Positions 52,589-60,723 are shown, numbered from the stretch's first letter. The stretch: 64,000 bases of DNA from Mucilaginibacter celer (GCF_003576455.2 NZ_CP032869.1:4774001-4838000), one strand, 5' to 3'. The notes: generated from the letters alone by a model not told the origin. A program made the numbers and translations.

Positions 52589-53560
52589 TTAAGGAGCAAG
52601 CACTTCAATATTGCTCCCGTTAAGTATTGCAATCTGTTTGGTTTTGGGGTTAAATATAAGTTGCACCAATGATTCTTTATTTACAATACTTGACCGCTGT
52701 TTACCGCTATTAACGGACTCCAATTTTTCCAATACTTTCCCGGTATTGATATTAATAATCTTCGGATATTCAAATGTATCCCAGGCCAGTTCCTCGTTAA
52801 TAGCAAACAGGTTTCCAAACTCACCATCAACCTTTACCGGTGTAGAGATTTCATTGGTCACGATATCCCAAACCGCAACATGCTTTGGGGGGAAATGTTC
52901 AGCCTCATCATTGATAACTTCGTCCGATGAGCCGATGAGCACTTTGGCATCACTAATAAAACTTGCAGTACAGATTTCGGTAGGCGAGTTGTGATGTAGT
53001 TTAGGTTCATCAAGAAGAAGCGGATTCTTCAAACATTCTTCTATATCGAATATAAAAACATCATCTAACGGATGCCAAACCCAGCCTTTACTCATTAAAA
53101 ATTTACTGGATGGACTTATTTCTAATCTCGAGTGGAAAAAATCCTGCGGATCGCGATCCGGTATATCTGTAATGATCTCACCCGTTTCAACGTCCTCAAA
53201 ATCGAGCCGGCAATATTCGATAGGGCAATGAACTAAATAGGTAACCCCTCCTAATGTTATAAATGCAGCCGGGTATTCATAAGCGTTAGCACAATAATAT
53301 GAACGGTTAATTTCCCTAAGCAAATCGCCGTTTTTTAATAACAAACCTTTGGTACCAAGTTTTTGATAAATAAAAGCATATTCTCCCCCCTTGGATATTA
53401 CTGATCCGTCAAAACCATAAACATAATGATATTGGCCAAGTTGTTCGCTTTGCGTACCTATGCTATACAAATTCCCTGCTTTGGCCCAATCAATAATACT
53501 TTCATTTAACCAGGCAATGGTCTTTATATAATCGGCGGCGGTAATTGTTTTATGTTTCAC
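52589..53560 (-). CDS. Predicted beta-propeller-like protein, unknown function
   Basis: The 323-aa product has no signal peptide and no membrane segment. Repeated short beta strands with W-D or I-D turns (HVAVWDIVTNEISTPVKVDGEFGNLFAINEELAWDTFEYPKIININTGKVLEKL) suggest a propeller-like fold of six or so blades, without a clean WD40 signature. I do not recognise a family. It is convergent with the membrane protein at 51801 and is followed on its own strand by no close gene. Composition is AT-richer than the nearby housekeeping genes, so it may be an accessory gene. Confidence 0.6.
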   Translation of the reverse strand: MKHKTITAADYIKTIAWLNESIIDWAKAGNLYSIGTQSEQLGQYHYVYGFDGSVISKGGEYAFIYQKLGTKGLLLKNGDLLREINRSYYCANAYEYPAAFITLGGVTYLVHCPIEYCRLDFEDVETGEIITDIPDRDPQDFFHSRLEISPSSKFLMSKGWVWHPLDDVFIFDIEECLKNPLLLDEPKLHHNSPTEICTASFISDAKVLIGSSDEVINDEAEHFPPKHVAVWDIVTNEISTPVKVDGEFGNLFAINEELAWDTFEYPKIININTGKVLEKLESVNSGKQRSSIVNKESLVQLIFNPKTKQIAILNGSNIEVLAP

Positions 53561-53589
53561 TTAAATATGATAAACAGTTGGAAATACAA

Positions 53590-54081
53590 TCACTTCGCAA
53601 ACATCACCTTCAACGCAGTAACCTGCTTAACACACCGTGCCGGTTTTTTCTCATCCTGAACAATAATACGGAAAGGTCCATCGGCGGGGGCCAATGATTG
53701 GCCGTCAACCTTATCGGCCAAAATAATGGCCCTGTCTGTAAAACCTTTATCCAACTCGGCCAGGCCAAAAACAACCTGGTAACCGTCGCTGGCTTCAACC
53801 AACAGGTATTTTGCCATGTTTTTACCGTGCAGATCGGTGCCCAGCGTAACGCCGGCTTTGGTAAGGATATCAGATAACGGCACGCCCGAATAGGTAAGAT
53901 CCTTGCCATCCTTGTCTTTGCGGATAACGGTTATTTGTTTGTATTGCGCCAATTCGGCAAGGCCGATACTTAGCGGATTAATTACCTCGCCGGTTACTTT
54001 CACCGTAACTTGTTTTGCCGTTTGAGTGTAAGCTGCTCTTGCAGTTACCAATAACAAAAATATGACAACGTATTTTTTCAT
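53590..54081 (-). CDS. Secreted molybdopterin-binding-oxidoreductase-like protein
   Basis: A 163-aa exported protein (signal peptide about 1-20). The body (KVTGEVINPLSIGLAELAQYKQITV, TYSGVPLSDILTKAGV, YLLVEASDGYQVVFGLAELD, PFRIIVQDEKKPARCVKQVTALKV) matches the Oxidored_molyb fold of sulfite oxidase-type domains. It is much shorter than complete enzymes and lacks the cysteine that binds molybdenum as I would expect it, so it may bind another ligand or act as a partner. Genes for Moco synthesis are not in the window. Confidence 0.75.
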   Translation of the reverse strand: MKKYVVIFLLLVTARAAYTQTAKQVTVKVTGEVINPLSIGLAELAQYKQITVIRKDKDGKDLTYSGVPLSDILTKAGVTLGTDLHGKNMAKYLLVEASDGYQVVFGLAELDKGFTDRAIILADKVDGQSLAPADGPFRIIVQDEKKPARCVKQVTALKVMFAK

Positions 54082-54155
54082 GAGTGTAATGCTACAATGT
54101 TTTTAAATTTGGTGTATTCAATAAATGATAGCTTGCTACGGATACCCGGTTACGC

Positions 54156-54668
54156 CTATTCTCTTAACTTTTTCTGCTCCCGCAACATCTGCCCATAGTC
54201 CATCCTGCGCGCCATCGCATTAACTGTACTTGCAATCCTATTAGCACGGGTAGCTTCGGTTTTAGCGCTCTCAATCCATTTGATAAAATAGCCGCGGTGG
54301 CTTTCGGCCAGGCTCATAAAAAAATGATTACCATCGGCTTCATATTCAAGACATTCTTGTAAATCCTCAGGAATGGTAAATTTAAAATCATCGTCGGACT
54401 CGAGCCTTACCCTGAGCATAGCGCCACGGCCTTTATGCAGGCTTTTGCATATCTCACGTTTAATTGCCAAAATAAAATTACCCTCGCCCATGGGCATCAG
54501 GGCCATGCCACGCACTTCCAGCTCGTCAAGCTTGCCTTTAACCCGGAACGATTTTTTATTTCCGGGCTTCATTTGCTGCGCTACATCGGCAGGGATCTCG
54601 ATATAAGTCCATCCGGTTTTTTCGCCCTGTTCAGCAAATTGCAATATAATGGCGGTAAAATCAACCAT
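54156..54668 (-). CDS. YdeI/OmpD-associated protein (DUF1905 plus OmdA domain)
   Basis: A 170-aa two-domain protein: residues 1-95 match DUF1905 (GEKTGWTYIEIPADVAQQM, KGKLDELEVRGMALMPMGEGNFILAIKREICKSL), and the C-terminal part (SLAESHRGYFIKWIESAKTEATRANRIASTVNAMARRM) matches the YdeI/OmdA bacteriocin-protection family. Cytosolic; no signal peptide. Members are linked to resistance against certain cationic peptides in some species, but the role is poorly defined. No operon partner is visible. Confidence 0.85.
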   Translation of the reverse strand: MVDFTAIILQFAEQGEKTGWTYIEIPADVAQQMKPGNKKSFRVKGKLDELEVRGMALMPMGEGNFILAIKREICKSLHKGRGAMLRVRLESDDDFKFTIPEDLQECLEYEADGNHFFMSLAESHRGYFIKWIESAKTEATRANRIASTVNAMARRMDYGQMLREQKKLRE

Positions 54669-54849
54669 AAGTATTATTTAACGGCATATTACTGTAGTAA
54701 TCGCTAAAAAATATGCGAAAATGTTAAATGTTTGTTAAATCACTCAAATAAGCACTTTATGCTGTAACGGAACGCAGGTTGGTGATGTCTTATGAGTATA
54801 AAAACAATTTGAAAATTTAGAATTTAAAAACCTTAAAAACAACAACAAT

Positions 54850-55278
54850 ATGAAAACTTTAAAATCACTTATGCTTGGCTTAGCTTTATTAGTAGCAGGT
54901 ACTGCCGCCAATGCAGCAACTAAAATAGATGGAGAAAATCTTACCAAAAATTTTGCTATCAACACTTACGTTGATGCCATGACCCGCGGCAAACTACAAG
55001 GCTTTAGCGATGTGGTTGACCAATCGGCCAAATTTTCGATGCTGCGCGGCAAAACCGTGTTAAGCTTTGGCAAAACCGAGATTGTTGATCAGCTTAAAGC
55101 CAACAAAAATACCGAGCAGGATTGCATCACCAGCACCTCGGTAGTTGAAAGCAATAATGACCTTGCTGTAGTAAAAGTAGATATGAAATACAGCACTTTT
55201 ACCCGCAGTAATTATGTAACCATTACCAACACCGGTAACGGCTGGAAAATCACAAACGTGTACAGCGTTTTTAAATAA
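54850..55278 (+). CDS. Secreted NTF2-like protein (putative lumazine-binding/SnoaL type)
   Basis: A 142-aa exported protein (signal peptide 1-22, ending ANA). The rest is a compact alpha+beta domain: helix TKNFAINTYVDAMTRGKLQGFSDVV, then strands CITSTSVVESNNDLAVVKVDMKYSTFTRSNYVTITNTGNGWKITNVYSVF, in the NTF2 order. Secreted NTF2-like proteins in Bacteroidota often have no known ligand. It has its own terminator at 55316. It is divergent from the YdeI gene, with an AT-rich 180-bp gap between. Confidence 0.8.
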   Translation: MKTLKSLMLGLALLVAGTAANAATKIDGENLTKNFAINTYVDAMTRGKLQGFSDVVDQSAKFSMLRGKTVLSFGKTEIVDQLKANKNTEQDCITSTSVVESNNDLAVVKVDMKYSTFTRSNYVTITNTGNGWKITNVYSVFK

Positions 55279-55315
55279 GCAAGTTTTAGTTTAGTGTTTA
55301 ATATGTAAGTAGGTA

Positions 55316-55345
55316 AAGGCCCCGTTGGTTGCGGGGCCTTTTTTA
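55316..55345 (+). terminator. Terminator after the NTF2-like gene
   Basis: GGCCCCG and CGGGGCC pair across a 7-nt loop and are followed by six T. A strong Rho-independent terminator. Confidence 0.92.
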
Positions 55346-55381
55346 TTTTAGCAGGATGGGCTGATCTCTTGTTGATACGAG

Positions 55382-55524
55382 GCACCTACGGAGCCTTATC
55401 AATCGGGCTACTTGTACTATAAACACGTTACTCCTACGGAGTATAAAAAGTTTGCAAGGTACTCCGTAGGAGTAACGTGTTTATAGCAAAGTCGGATCAA
55501 TACGATTCCTGGCTCCGTAGGTGC
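55382..55524. repeat. Nested perfect palindromes, CTCCGTAGGAG family
   Basis: Outer arms GCACCTACGGAGCC (55382-55395) and GGCTCCGTAGGTGC (55511-55524) and inner 27-nt arms (55417-55443 and 55460-55486; the inner arm contains CTCCTACGGAGTA) are exact complements. The outer and inner arms share the core CCTACGGAG. No coding frame. Confidence 0.9.
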
Positions 55525-55539
55525 GCCGTATATCGGTTT

Positions 55540-56199
55540 TTACTTCACCAACGGGTCAAGCACCTTTTGCCATTTATCATACCCTTTACTATTCAGATGC
55601 AAATAATCATTATTAAACAAACTCGAATCGGGCTGGGTAGTGCCCGGTTTGTAAATAGCAGGTACCAGATCAACATAATGACTATGCGGCTTATCTTTCA
55701 GATAGGTTTTTACCAAATCATTTGCCGCATAAACCACCTCATAATATTTAGCACGTACCGGGCTTGGCTTTATCGACATAAAATAAACTTCCGCCTTTGG
55801 CAGTTTTTGATGAATCATTTGCCAGAGTTTGGTAAATGAAGCCGCAACATCCTGTGCCGATTTACCTGCAGCAATATCATTTTCGCCGGCATAAATAAAA
55901 ATTTTACGGGGCTGATATGGGAAAAGGATATATGGCGTGTAATAATCCACTATCTGCCAAAGCTCGCAACCGCCAACTCCCCTCCTGATGATGGGTTTAC
56001 CCGCGTAACGCTGCTCCAGATCGGTCCATTTGCGGATTGATGAGCTGCCGATAAACAGGATGCCATTCTTTTGCGGAAAGCTGATGCTGTCCAGGTGTTT
56101 AAAAGCGCGAATCTCGTTATCAAACGGGAAGCCCTGCTGGGCCAATGTAGCGGTGCTGATAAACAGACCGATGAACAATAAAAAAAGTTTGTTTTTCAT
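55540..56199 (-). CDS. Secreted GDSL/SGNH hydrolase
   Basis: A 219-aa exported esterase-like protein (signal peptide about 1-20, ending LAQ). SGNH blocks: ILFIGSSSIRKW with the nucleophilic serine, RGVGGCELWQI with Gly, YAGENDIA with Asn, and DYLHLNSKGY with the Asp-His pair. Family members remove acyl or acetyl groups from lipids, polysaccharides or peptidoglycan; the substrate is not determined here. Its ATG overlaps the cdd stop by one base (TAATG), so the two are co-translated. Confidence 0.9.
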   Translation of the reverse strand: MKNKLFLLFIGLFISTATLAQQGFPFDNEIRAFKHLDSISFPQKNGILFIGSSSIRKWTDLEQRYAGKPIIRRGVGGCELWQIVDYYTPYILFPYQPRKIFIYAGENDIAAGKSAQDVAASFTKLWQMIHQKLPKAEVYFMSIKPSPVRAKYYEVVYAANDLVKTYLKDKPHSHYVDLVPAIYKPGTTQPDSSLFNNDYLHLNSKGYDKWQKVLDPLVK

Positions 56200-56690
56200 T
56201 ACGGAGTTGCGATGCGTTCTTCAAAAAACAAAAACGGTAATTGGTTTTCAATACCTTTAATGATCCACGTAGGTCCATTTTCGGCATGCAATATAATTTT
56301 TATTGATTGATTTTGCTGCTTTTCGCATTCGGCCAGTACCTGCAGGCACGAGCCGCATGAGGTAATGGGTTTGATGATCGGGAACTCGTCGGAATGCGCG
56401 GTTACCGCCATGGCCTCGATAGGATCGTCGGGATGATTGGCCCCCCAGTTAAACAAGGCAACACGCTCTGCGCACAATCCTGATGGATAGGCTACGTTTT
56501 CCTGGTTGCTGCCGTAAATAATTTTTCCGCTTTGCAGGCGTAAGGCCGCACCTACACGAAATTTTGAATAGGGCGAGTGAGAATTTTTAAGTGCTTTCTG
56601 CGCTTCGAGGCACAGGCTGCGATCGGCTTTATCAAGATCAGCCAGCGACTCGTATTCGTCGAAGGCTATTTTAATTTCATGACTTATCAT
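56199..56690 (-). CDS. cdd: Cytidine deaminase
   Basis: A 163-aa zinc deaminase that converts cytidine and deoxycytidine to uridine and deoxyuridine in pyrimidine salvage. The zinc ligands are the cysteine in CAERVALF (with the catalytic glutamate next) and the two cysteines of SCGSCLQVL; SPYSKFRVGAAL and NVAYPSGLCAE are family signatures. Length is somewhat above the 130-residue tetrameric type because of an N-terminal helix. Upstream of and overlapping the SGNH hydrolase gene. Confidence 0.94.
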   Translation of the reverse strand: MISHEIKIAFDEYESLADLDKADRSLCLEAQKALKNSHSPYSKFRVGAALRLQSGKIIYGSNQENVAYPSGLCAERVALFNWGANHPDDPIEAMAVTAHSDEFPIIKPITSCGSCLQVLAECEKQQNQSIKIILHAENGPTWIIKGIENQLPFLFFEERIATP

Positions 56691-56934
56691 ATATTATCCA
56701 CCGATGTTAAAAAATCGGGGGATACAAGATAAGGAATAAATAATAGGATTGAAAGTTTTGAAAGATTTTTTCTGGCTTATTGCAAAACTGCGACTAAAAA
56801 AACATCATCGCGAGTAGGAAAAAGCCGGGGCATCTGAAAGACATATGATATTACCATCTTCTTATCCTGAGTAAATAAAAAGCCGCGGCATCTAAAGGTG
56901 ATATGACATTAGGCGGGATGGCTGTCACCCTGAG
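56691..56934. other. Gap between cdd and the IS110 element
   Basis: It holds an imperfect direct repeat of about 42 bp (56812-56853 and 56869-56911, both containing AAAAAGCCG and GGCATCT) and, at 56923-56934, TGTCACCCTGAG, the left part of the palindromic target into which the IS was inserted. Confidence 0.6.
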
Positions 56935-56996
56935 TAGGGTTTATTTGCGCACAAATAATAGCATTGCAGATGACAAGCGAATGCTGAACTTTGCAA

Positions 56997-57160
56997 AAGC
57001 AACTTATGGCAGAGTAGCAGTTTAGCTCTTGGTGTTATTTACCCGCCCCTGAGATTTGCTTTAGGAAATAGCGTAAGCATTTTGGTGATACTGTTACCTG
57101 CAGTATTCCCGTATGGCAGCGTGCCTTTTATTTATCGCTTTCCTGAGCCATAAGTTGCTT
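56997..57160 (+). ncRNA. Candidate IS110 bridge RNA
   Basis: A 14-bp perfect closing stem (AAGCAACTTATGGC at 56997-57010; GCCATAAGTTGCTT at 57147-57160) encloses 136 nt. Inside, GTAGCAGT (57014-57021) pairs with ACTGTTAC (57090-57097). That loop holds CCCTGAG (57047-57053), equal to the left flank, an ATTT/AAAT apex stem, and GTAAGC (57073-57078), which can pair with right-flank GCTTGT with two G-U pairs. A second loop holds ATGGCAG (57113-57119), equal to the element's right end, and TCCTG (57141-57145), which can pair with TAGGG at its left end. This is the target-loop and donor-loop layout known for IS621 bridge RNAs. Folding was done by eye. Confidence 0.7.
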
Positions 57161-57184
57161 GATTTTAAAATCTAAAGTAAAGTT

Positions 57185-58504
57185 ATGGCAAAAGAAACGA
57201 CTTTTGAAACAGTCCACCAAAATGTTGCAGGTATTGATATCGGTGCTGAGCAGATTTTTGTATCCCCTGATGGGAAAGAGGTGGTCAGCTTTGAAACCTT
57301 CACATCAAGTTATTATGCTTGTGCAGTGTATCTGAAAGAGAGAGGCGTAAAAAAGGTAGCAATGGAAGCCACAGGTGTTTACTGGATCGCTTTATACTTT
57401 CTGTTAGAAGAACTTGGCATATTGGTTTGCCTGGTCAACCCTAAAGAAACCAAACAGGTGAAAGGCAGAAAAACTGATGTAAGGGATTGCCAGTGGATCC
57501 AGAAGCTGTTTTCTGCCGGCATCCTCAGACATAGCTTTATCCCCCAGGGCAAGTTCATGGAACTTCGTCATTTGGTGCGGGAACGCCTGGATATCATCAG
57601 TATGGGCAGTACCTATGTTAACAAGATGCAGAAATGCCTGGAGTTGATGAACATCAAACTTCCGGAGGTACTTAGCCAGATCCATGGTACCAGCGGCATT
57701 AATATGATCAAAGCTATATTATCCGGGAACCGGGACAGCAACTATTTACTTAGCCTTTGTGATGAACGCATTCAAAAATATAAAGGTGAAAAAGTATTAA
57801 AAGCATTGGAAGGCCGGTATAATGATACCTATTTATTCATGCTTGAGCAGAACATGCAGCTTTGGGATATACACCAAAACCAAATAAAAAAGATAGACGG
57901 GGAGATTAGCCGCCTGTTGGACGAACTAAGTGTAGATAAAGAAGAGGTAGTTACAGGAAAAGCCAAAGCAGTACGGCATCATGCCCCAAAAATACCGGGG
58001 CTTCACGCCACTATGGCGCGCTTATACGGTGTTGACCTTACCAGCATTCCCGGGATAAATGATTATACGGCATTGCGGCTGATTGGGGAAACTGGTGTGG
58101 ATATGAGCCGTTTTCCTACAGTTAAAAGCTTTGTAAACTGGTTAACCTTATCCCCTAAAAGTCATCGGAGCGGAAAAATGAAAAAGAATGTCAGGGGTAT
58201 GCCTTGCAATGTTGCCGGGCAGATCTTTAAACAATGTGCCCAGTCATTATTGAATAGTAAGAATAATGCTATCGGTAGTTTCATGAGAAAGCTCCGTGGC
58301 CGTAAAGATTCGCGGATTGCTATAAAAGCCGGTGCCAGAAAGTTGGCCATTGCTTACTATAATACATTAACCAAAGGAACCGCATATGTTGAGGAAGGAA
58401 CTAAACGCTACGAAGATCAATTGCAGAGAAGAGAAATGGCATTGTTGAAAAAAATGGCTAAAAAATACAATATGCAACTTTCTGAAAACCAAATAGCTGC
58501 ATAA
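57185..58504 (+). CDS. IS110-family transposase (DEDD recombinase)
   Basis: A 439-aa recombinase. The N-terminal RuvC-like domain has D18 (GIDIGAEQ), E61 (MEATGVYW), D98 and D101 (KTDVRDCQW), the DEDD set; the C-terminal Tnp_20-type domain has SIPGINDYTALRLIGETGVDMSRF and NWLTLSPKSHRSGK. A coiled-coil region (about 205-250) joins them. IS110 enzymes use an RNA made from the element's non-coding end to choose donor and target. The ORF is intact, so the element may be active. The start ATG lies 24 nt after the RNA's closing stem. Confidence 0.95.
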   Translation: MAKETTFETVHQNVAGIDIGAEQIFVSPDGKEVVSFETFTSSYYACAVYLKERGVKKVAMEATGVYWIALYFLLEELGILVCLVNPKETKQVKGRKTDVRDCQWIQKLFSAGILRHSFIPQGKFMELRHLVRERLDIISMGSTYVNKMQKCLELMNIKLPEVLSQIHGTSGINMIKAILSGNRDSNYLLSLCDERIQKYKGEKVLKALEGRYNDTYLFMLEQNMQLWDIHQNQIKKIDGEISRLLDELSVDKEEVVTGKAKAVRHHAPKIPGLHATMARLYGVDLTSIPGINDYTALRLIGETGVDMSRFPTVKSFVNWLTLSPKSHRSGKMKKNVRGMPCNVAGQIFKQCAQSLLNSKNNAIGSFMRKLRGRKDSRIAIKAGARKLAIAYYNTLTKGTAYVEEGTKRYEDQLQRREMALLKKMAKKYNMQLSENQIAA

Positions 58505-58518
58505 TGTGTCAATGGCAG

Positions 58519-58578
58519 CTTGTCGAAGGGTCGCGCGCAAGGCCCAGCCCACCAAGCTTCGAGAACCTCAGCATGACA
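58519..58578. repeat. Right part of the IS110 target palindrome
   Basis: CTTGTCGAAGGGTCGC through CTCAGCATGACA. With TGTCACCCTGAG at 56923-56934 it makes a palindromic element whose outer arms are TGTCACCCTGAG and CTCAGCATGACA. Confidence 0.75.
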
Positions 58579-58592
58579 CCCATTTTCAATTA

Positions 58593-58673
58593 TGTCATGG
58601 GTAGGAACGAAGGATCTTCTTCTATATAGCCGCCAGGACTGTTGTAGAAGATGCTTCGTGCCTCAGCATGACA
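58593..58673. repeat. Dispersed inverted repeat, TGTCATGGGTAGG type
   Basis: TGTCATG...GAACGAAGGATCTTCT pairs with AGAAGATGCTTCGTG...CATGACA, with some mismatches. Confidence 0.75.
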
Positions 58674-58692
58674 ATGCGTTTTAAACACCCCA

Positions 58693-58769
58693 TCGGTAGG
58701 TACGAAGCAATCCCAAACTATACAGGGCGTACCTGCTAATCGGGGATTGCTTCGTTCCTCGCAATGACG
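58693..58769. repeat. Palindromic element, ACGTCATTGCGAGG family, copy 4 (left end truncated)
   Basis: GGTACGAAGCAATCCC and GGGGATTGCTTCG pair; the left arm lacks the ACGTCATTGCGA part present in the other copies. The right end is complete (CGCAATGACG). Confidence 0.8.
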
Positions 58770-58798
58770 CTTGGAGAAACTTTTTTTCAGTTGAAAGG

Positions 58799-60703
58799 TT
58801 ATACAGCCACCGGCAACTCCTCAGCTACTTCGGCTACCTCTGCTTCTTTAATAGTAGGATTAATGCTTTCATCATCCTTTTCAACCCTCAGGTTATTTAC
58901 AATATGCATCTGGCGGGTTGGGGTGTTTTTGCCCATAAAATATTCCAGCAGGTTTTTCACGTTGGCATCACGCAAAATAACCGGGTCGAGGCGCATATCT
59001 TTACCTATAAACAGGCCAAACTCTTCGGGCGAGATCTCGCCCAAACCTTTAAAGCGGGTTATTTCGGGTTTGTTACCCAATTTAGCTATCGCGTTACGGC
59101 GTTCTTCGTCGCTGTAGCAATAAATAGTTTCTTTTTTATTGCGTACGCGGAACAATGGTGTTTGCAGGATGGATACGTGACCGGCTTTTACCAGGTCGGG
59201 AAAAAACTGCAAAAAGAAGGTCATGAGCAGCAGCCGGATGTGCATACCGTCGACATCGGCATCGGTTGCTATTACAATGTTGTTGTAACGCAGGCCATCC
59301 AAACCATCTTCAATATTAAGAGCATGCTGCAGCAGGTTAAATTCTTCGTTTTCATAAACCACTTTTTTGGTAAGGCCAAAGCAGTTTAGCGGCTTACCTT
59401 TTAAGCTGAACACGGCCTGAGTCATCACATCGCGCGATTTGGTGATCGAACCGCTGGCCGAATCACCCTCGGTGATGAATAAGGTAGTATCCTGTTTACG
59501 CTCGTGTGTATCTTCAAAATGCAGCTTGCAATCGCGCAGTTTACGGTTATGTAATGATGCTTTTTTGGCGCGCTCATTGGCCAGTTTTTTAATGCCGGCA
59601 ATATCCTTACGCTCACGCTCCGATTGCAGAATGCGTTTCAGCAAAGCATCGGCAGTTGCCGGATTTTTATGCAGGTAATTATCCAGTTCTTTTTTAACAA
59701 AATCGTTCACAAAACCACGCACCGAGGGGCCTTCCGGACCAACATTCAGCGAGCCCAGCTTGGTTTTGGTTTGCGATTCGAATACCGGTTCCTGCACTTT
59801 AACGGCAATGGCAGCAACTATCGATGCCCTGATATCAGCAGCGTCATACTCCTTTTTATAAAACTCGCGCACGGTTTTTACCACAGCCTCGCGGAAAGCC
59901 GCCTGGTGGGTACCACCCTGGGTAGTATTCTGTCCGTTTACGAATGAATAATATTCTTCGCCGTATTGCTGGCCGTGGGTCATGGCTATCTCAATATCTT
60001 CGCCTTTAAGGTGGATAATTGGGTAGCGGAGTGTTTCGGCATCTGTATTACGGGTAAGCAGGTCATAAAGCCCGCGCTCCGAAAAATATTTCTGGTTATT
60101 GAAGTTAATGGTAAGCCCCGCATTCAGGAACACATAGTTCCAGATCATGTTCTCTACAAACTCGGGAATAAAGCGGTAATGCCTGAAAATAGTATCATCC
60201 GGCGTAAAGTTAATGGCAGTGCCATTGCGCTGGGTGGTATCTTTTTCTGCCTCGTCACGAATCAATTCGCCTTTGGCAAACTCTGCAATTTTGGTGCGGC
60301 CGTCGCGATATGATTGTACAATAAACGCGGTTGACAGGGCGTTAACCGCCTTGGTACCCACACCATTTAAACCTACCGATTTTTGGAAAGCCTTGCTATC
60401 GTATTTACCACCGGTATTTATTTTAGATACGCAATCAATTACTTTACCCAACGGGATGCCACGACCATAATCGCGCACCGAAACTTTATGATCGCTCATA
60501 TTGATATCGATACTGCGGCCCGAGCCCATCACAAACTCATCTATCGAGTTATCAACAATTTCTTTCAGCAATACATACACCCCATCGTCGTAAGCAGAGC
60601 CGTCACCCAGCTTACCGATATACATACCGGGGCGTAAACGGATGTGCTCCTTCCAATCGAGCGAGCGGATACTATCTTCACTATAATTAACTGGTTCTGC
60701 CAT
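58799..60703 (-). CDS. parE: DNA topoisomerase type IIA subunit B (ParE-like)
   Basis: A 634-aa ATPase subunit. The GHKL ATP site is in EIVDNSIDEFVMG (about 47-59), GRGIPLG and GLNGVGTKAVNALS. The TOPRIM domain has EGDSASG (about 414-420) and DADVDGMHIRLLLMTFFLQF; KGLGEISPEEFG and PVILRDANVKNLLEYFMG end the core. It pairs with the A subunit across the divergent gap at 61845. Length fits ParE (630) rather than GyrB (about 650 with extra inserts in this phylum, or 800); the pair here is therefore more likely topoisomerase IV than gyrase, but the distinction is not proven. Confidence 0.92.
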   Translation of the reverse strand: MAEPVNYSEDSIRSLDWKEHIRLRPGMYIGKLGDGSAYDDGVYVLLKEIVDNSIDEFVMGSGRSIDINMSDHKVSVRDYGRGIPLGKVIDCVSKINTGGKYDSKAFQKSVGLNGVGTKAVNALSTAFIVQSYRDGRTKIAEFAKGELIRDEAEKDTTQRNGTAINFTPDDTIFRHYRFIPEFVENMIWNYVFLNAGLTINFNNQKYFSERGLYDLLTRNTDAETLRYPIIHLKGEDIEIAMTHGQQYGEEYYSFVNGQNTTQGGTHQAAFREAVVKTVREFYKKEYDAADIRASIVAAIAVKVQEPVFESQTKTKLGSLNVGPEGPSVRGFVNDFVKKELDNYLHKNPATADALLKRILQSERERKDIAGIKKLANERAKKASLHNRKLRDCKLHFEDTHERKQDTTLFITEGDSASGSITKSRDVMTQAVFSLKGKPLNCFGLTKKVVYENEEFNLLQHALNIEDGLDGLRYNNIVIATDADVDGMHIRLLLMTFFLQFFPDLVKAGHVSILQTPLFRVRNKKETIYCYSDEERRNAIAKLGNKPEITRFKGLGEISPEEFGLFIGKDMRLDPVILRDANVKNLLEYFMGKNTPTRQMHIVNNLRVEKDDESINPTIKEAEVAEVAEELPVAV

Positions 60704-60723
60704 TTATAAAAGAATAGAATTTT

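Larger units (their letters stand above)
56935..58518 (+). mobile_element. IS110-family insertion sequence, about 1584 bp
   Basis: The element consists of a 250-nt left non-coding end, the transposase gene and a 14-nt right end. The borders are inferred: left flank ...CCCTGAG and right flank CTTGTCGAAGGG join to a continuous palindromic repeat if the interval is removed, and an AG dinucleotide lies at both borders (56933-56934 and 58517-58518), as expected for the IS110 core. There are no terminal inverted repeats and no target duplication beyond the core, as is normal for the family. A hairpin TTATTTG-CGCA-CAAATAA lies at 56941-56958 near the left end. The size is typical for IS110. Confidence 0.8.

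Noticed and set aside
58367..58555. Reverse frame at the IS110 right end as a second IS gene
   Set aside because: It overlaps the transposase C-terminus on the other strand and has no recognisable motif; IS110 elements carry one gene.
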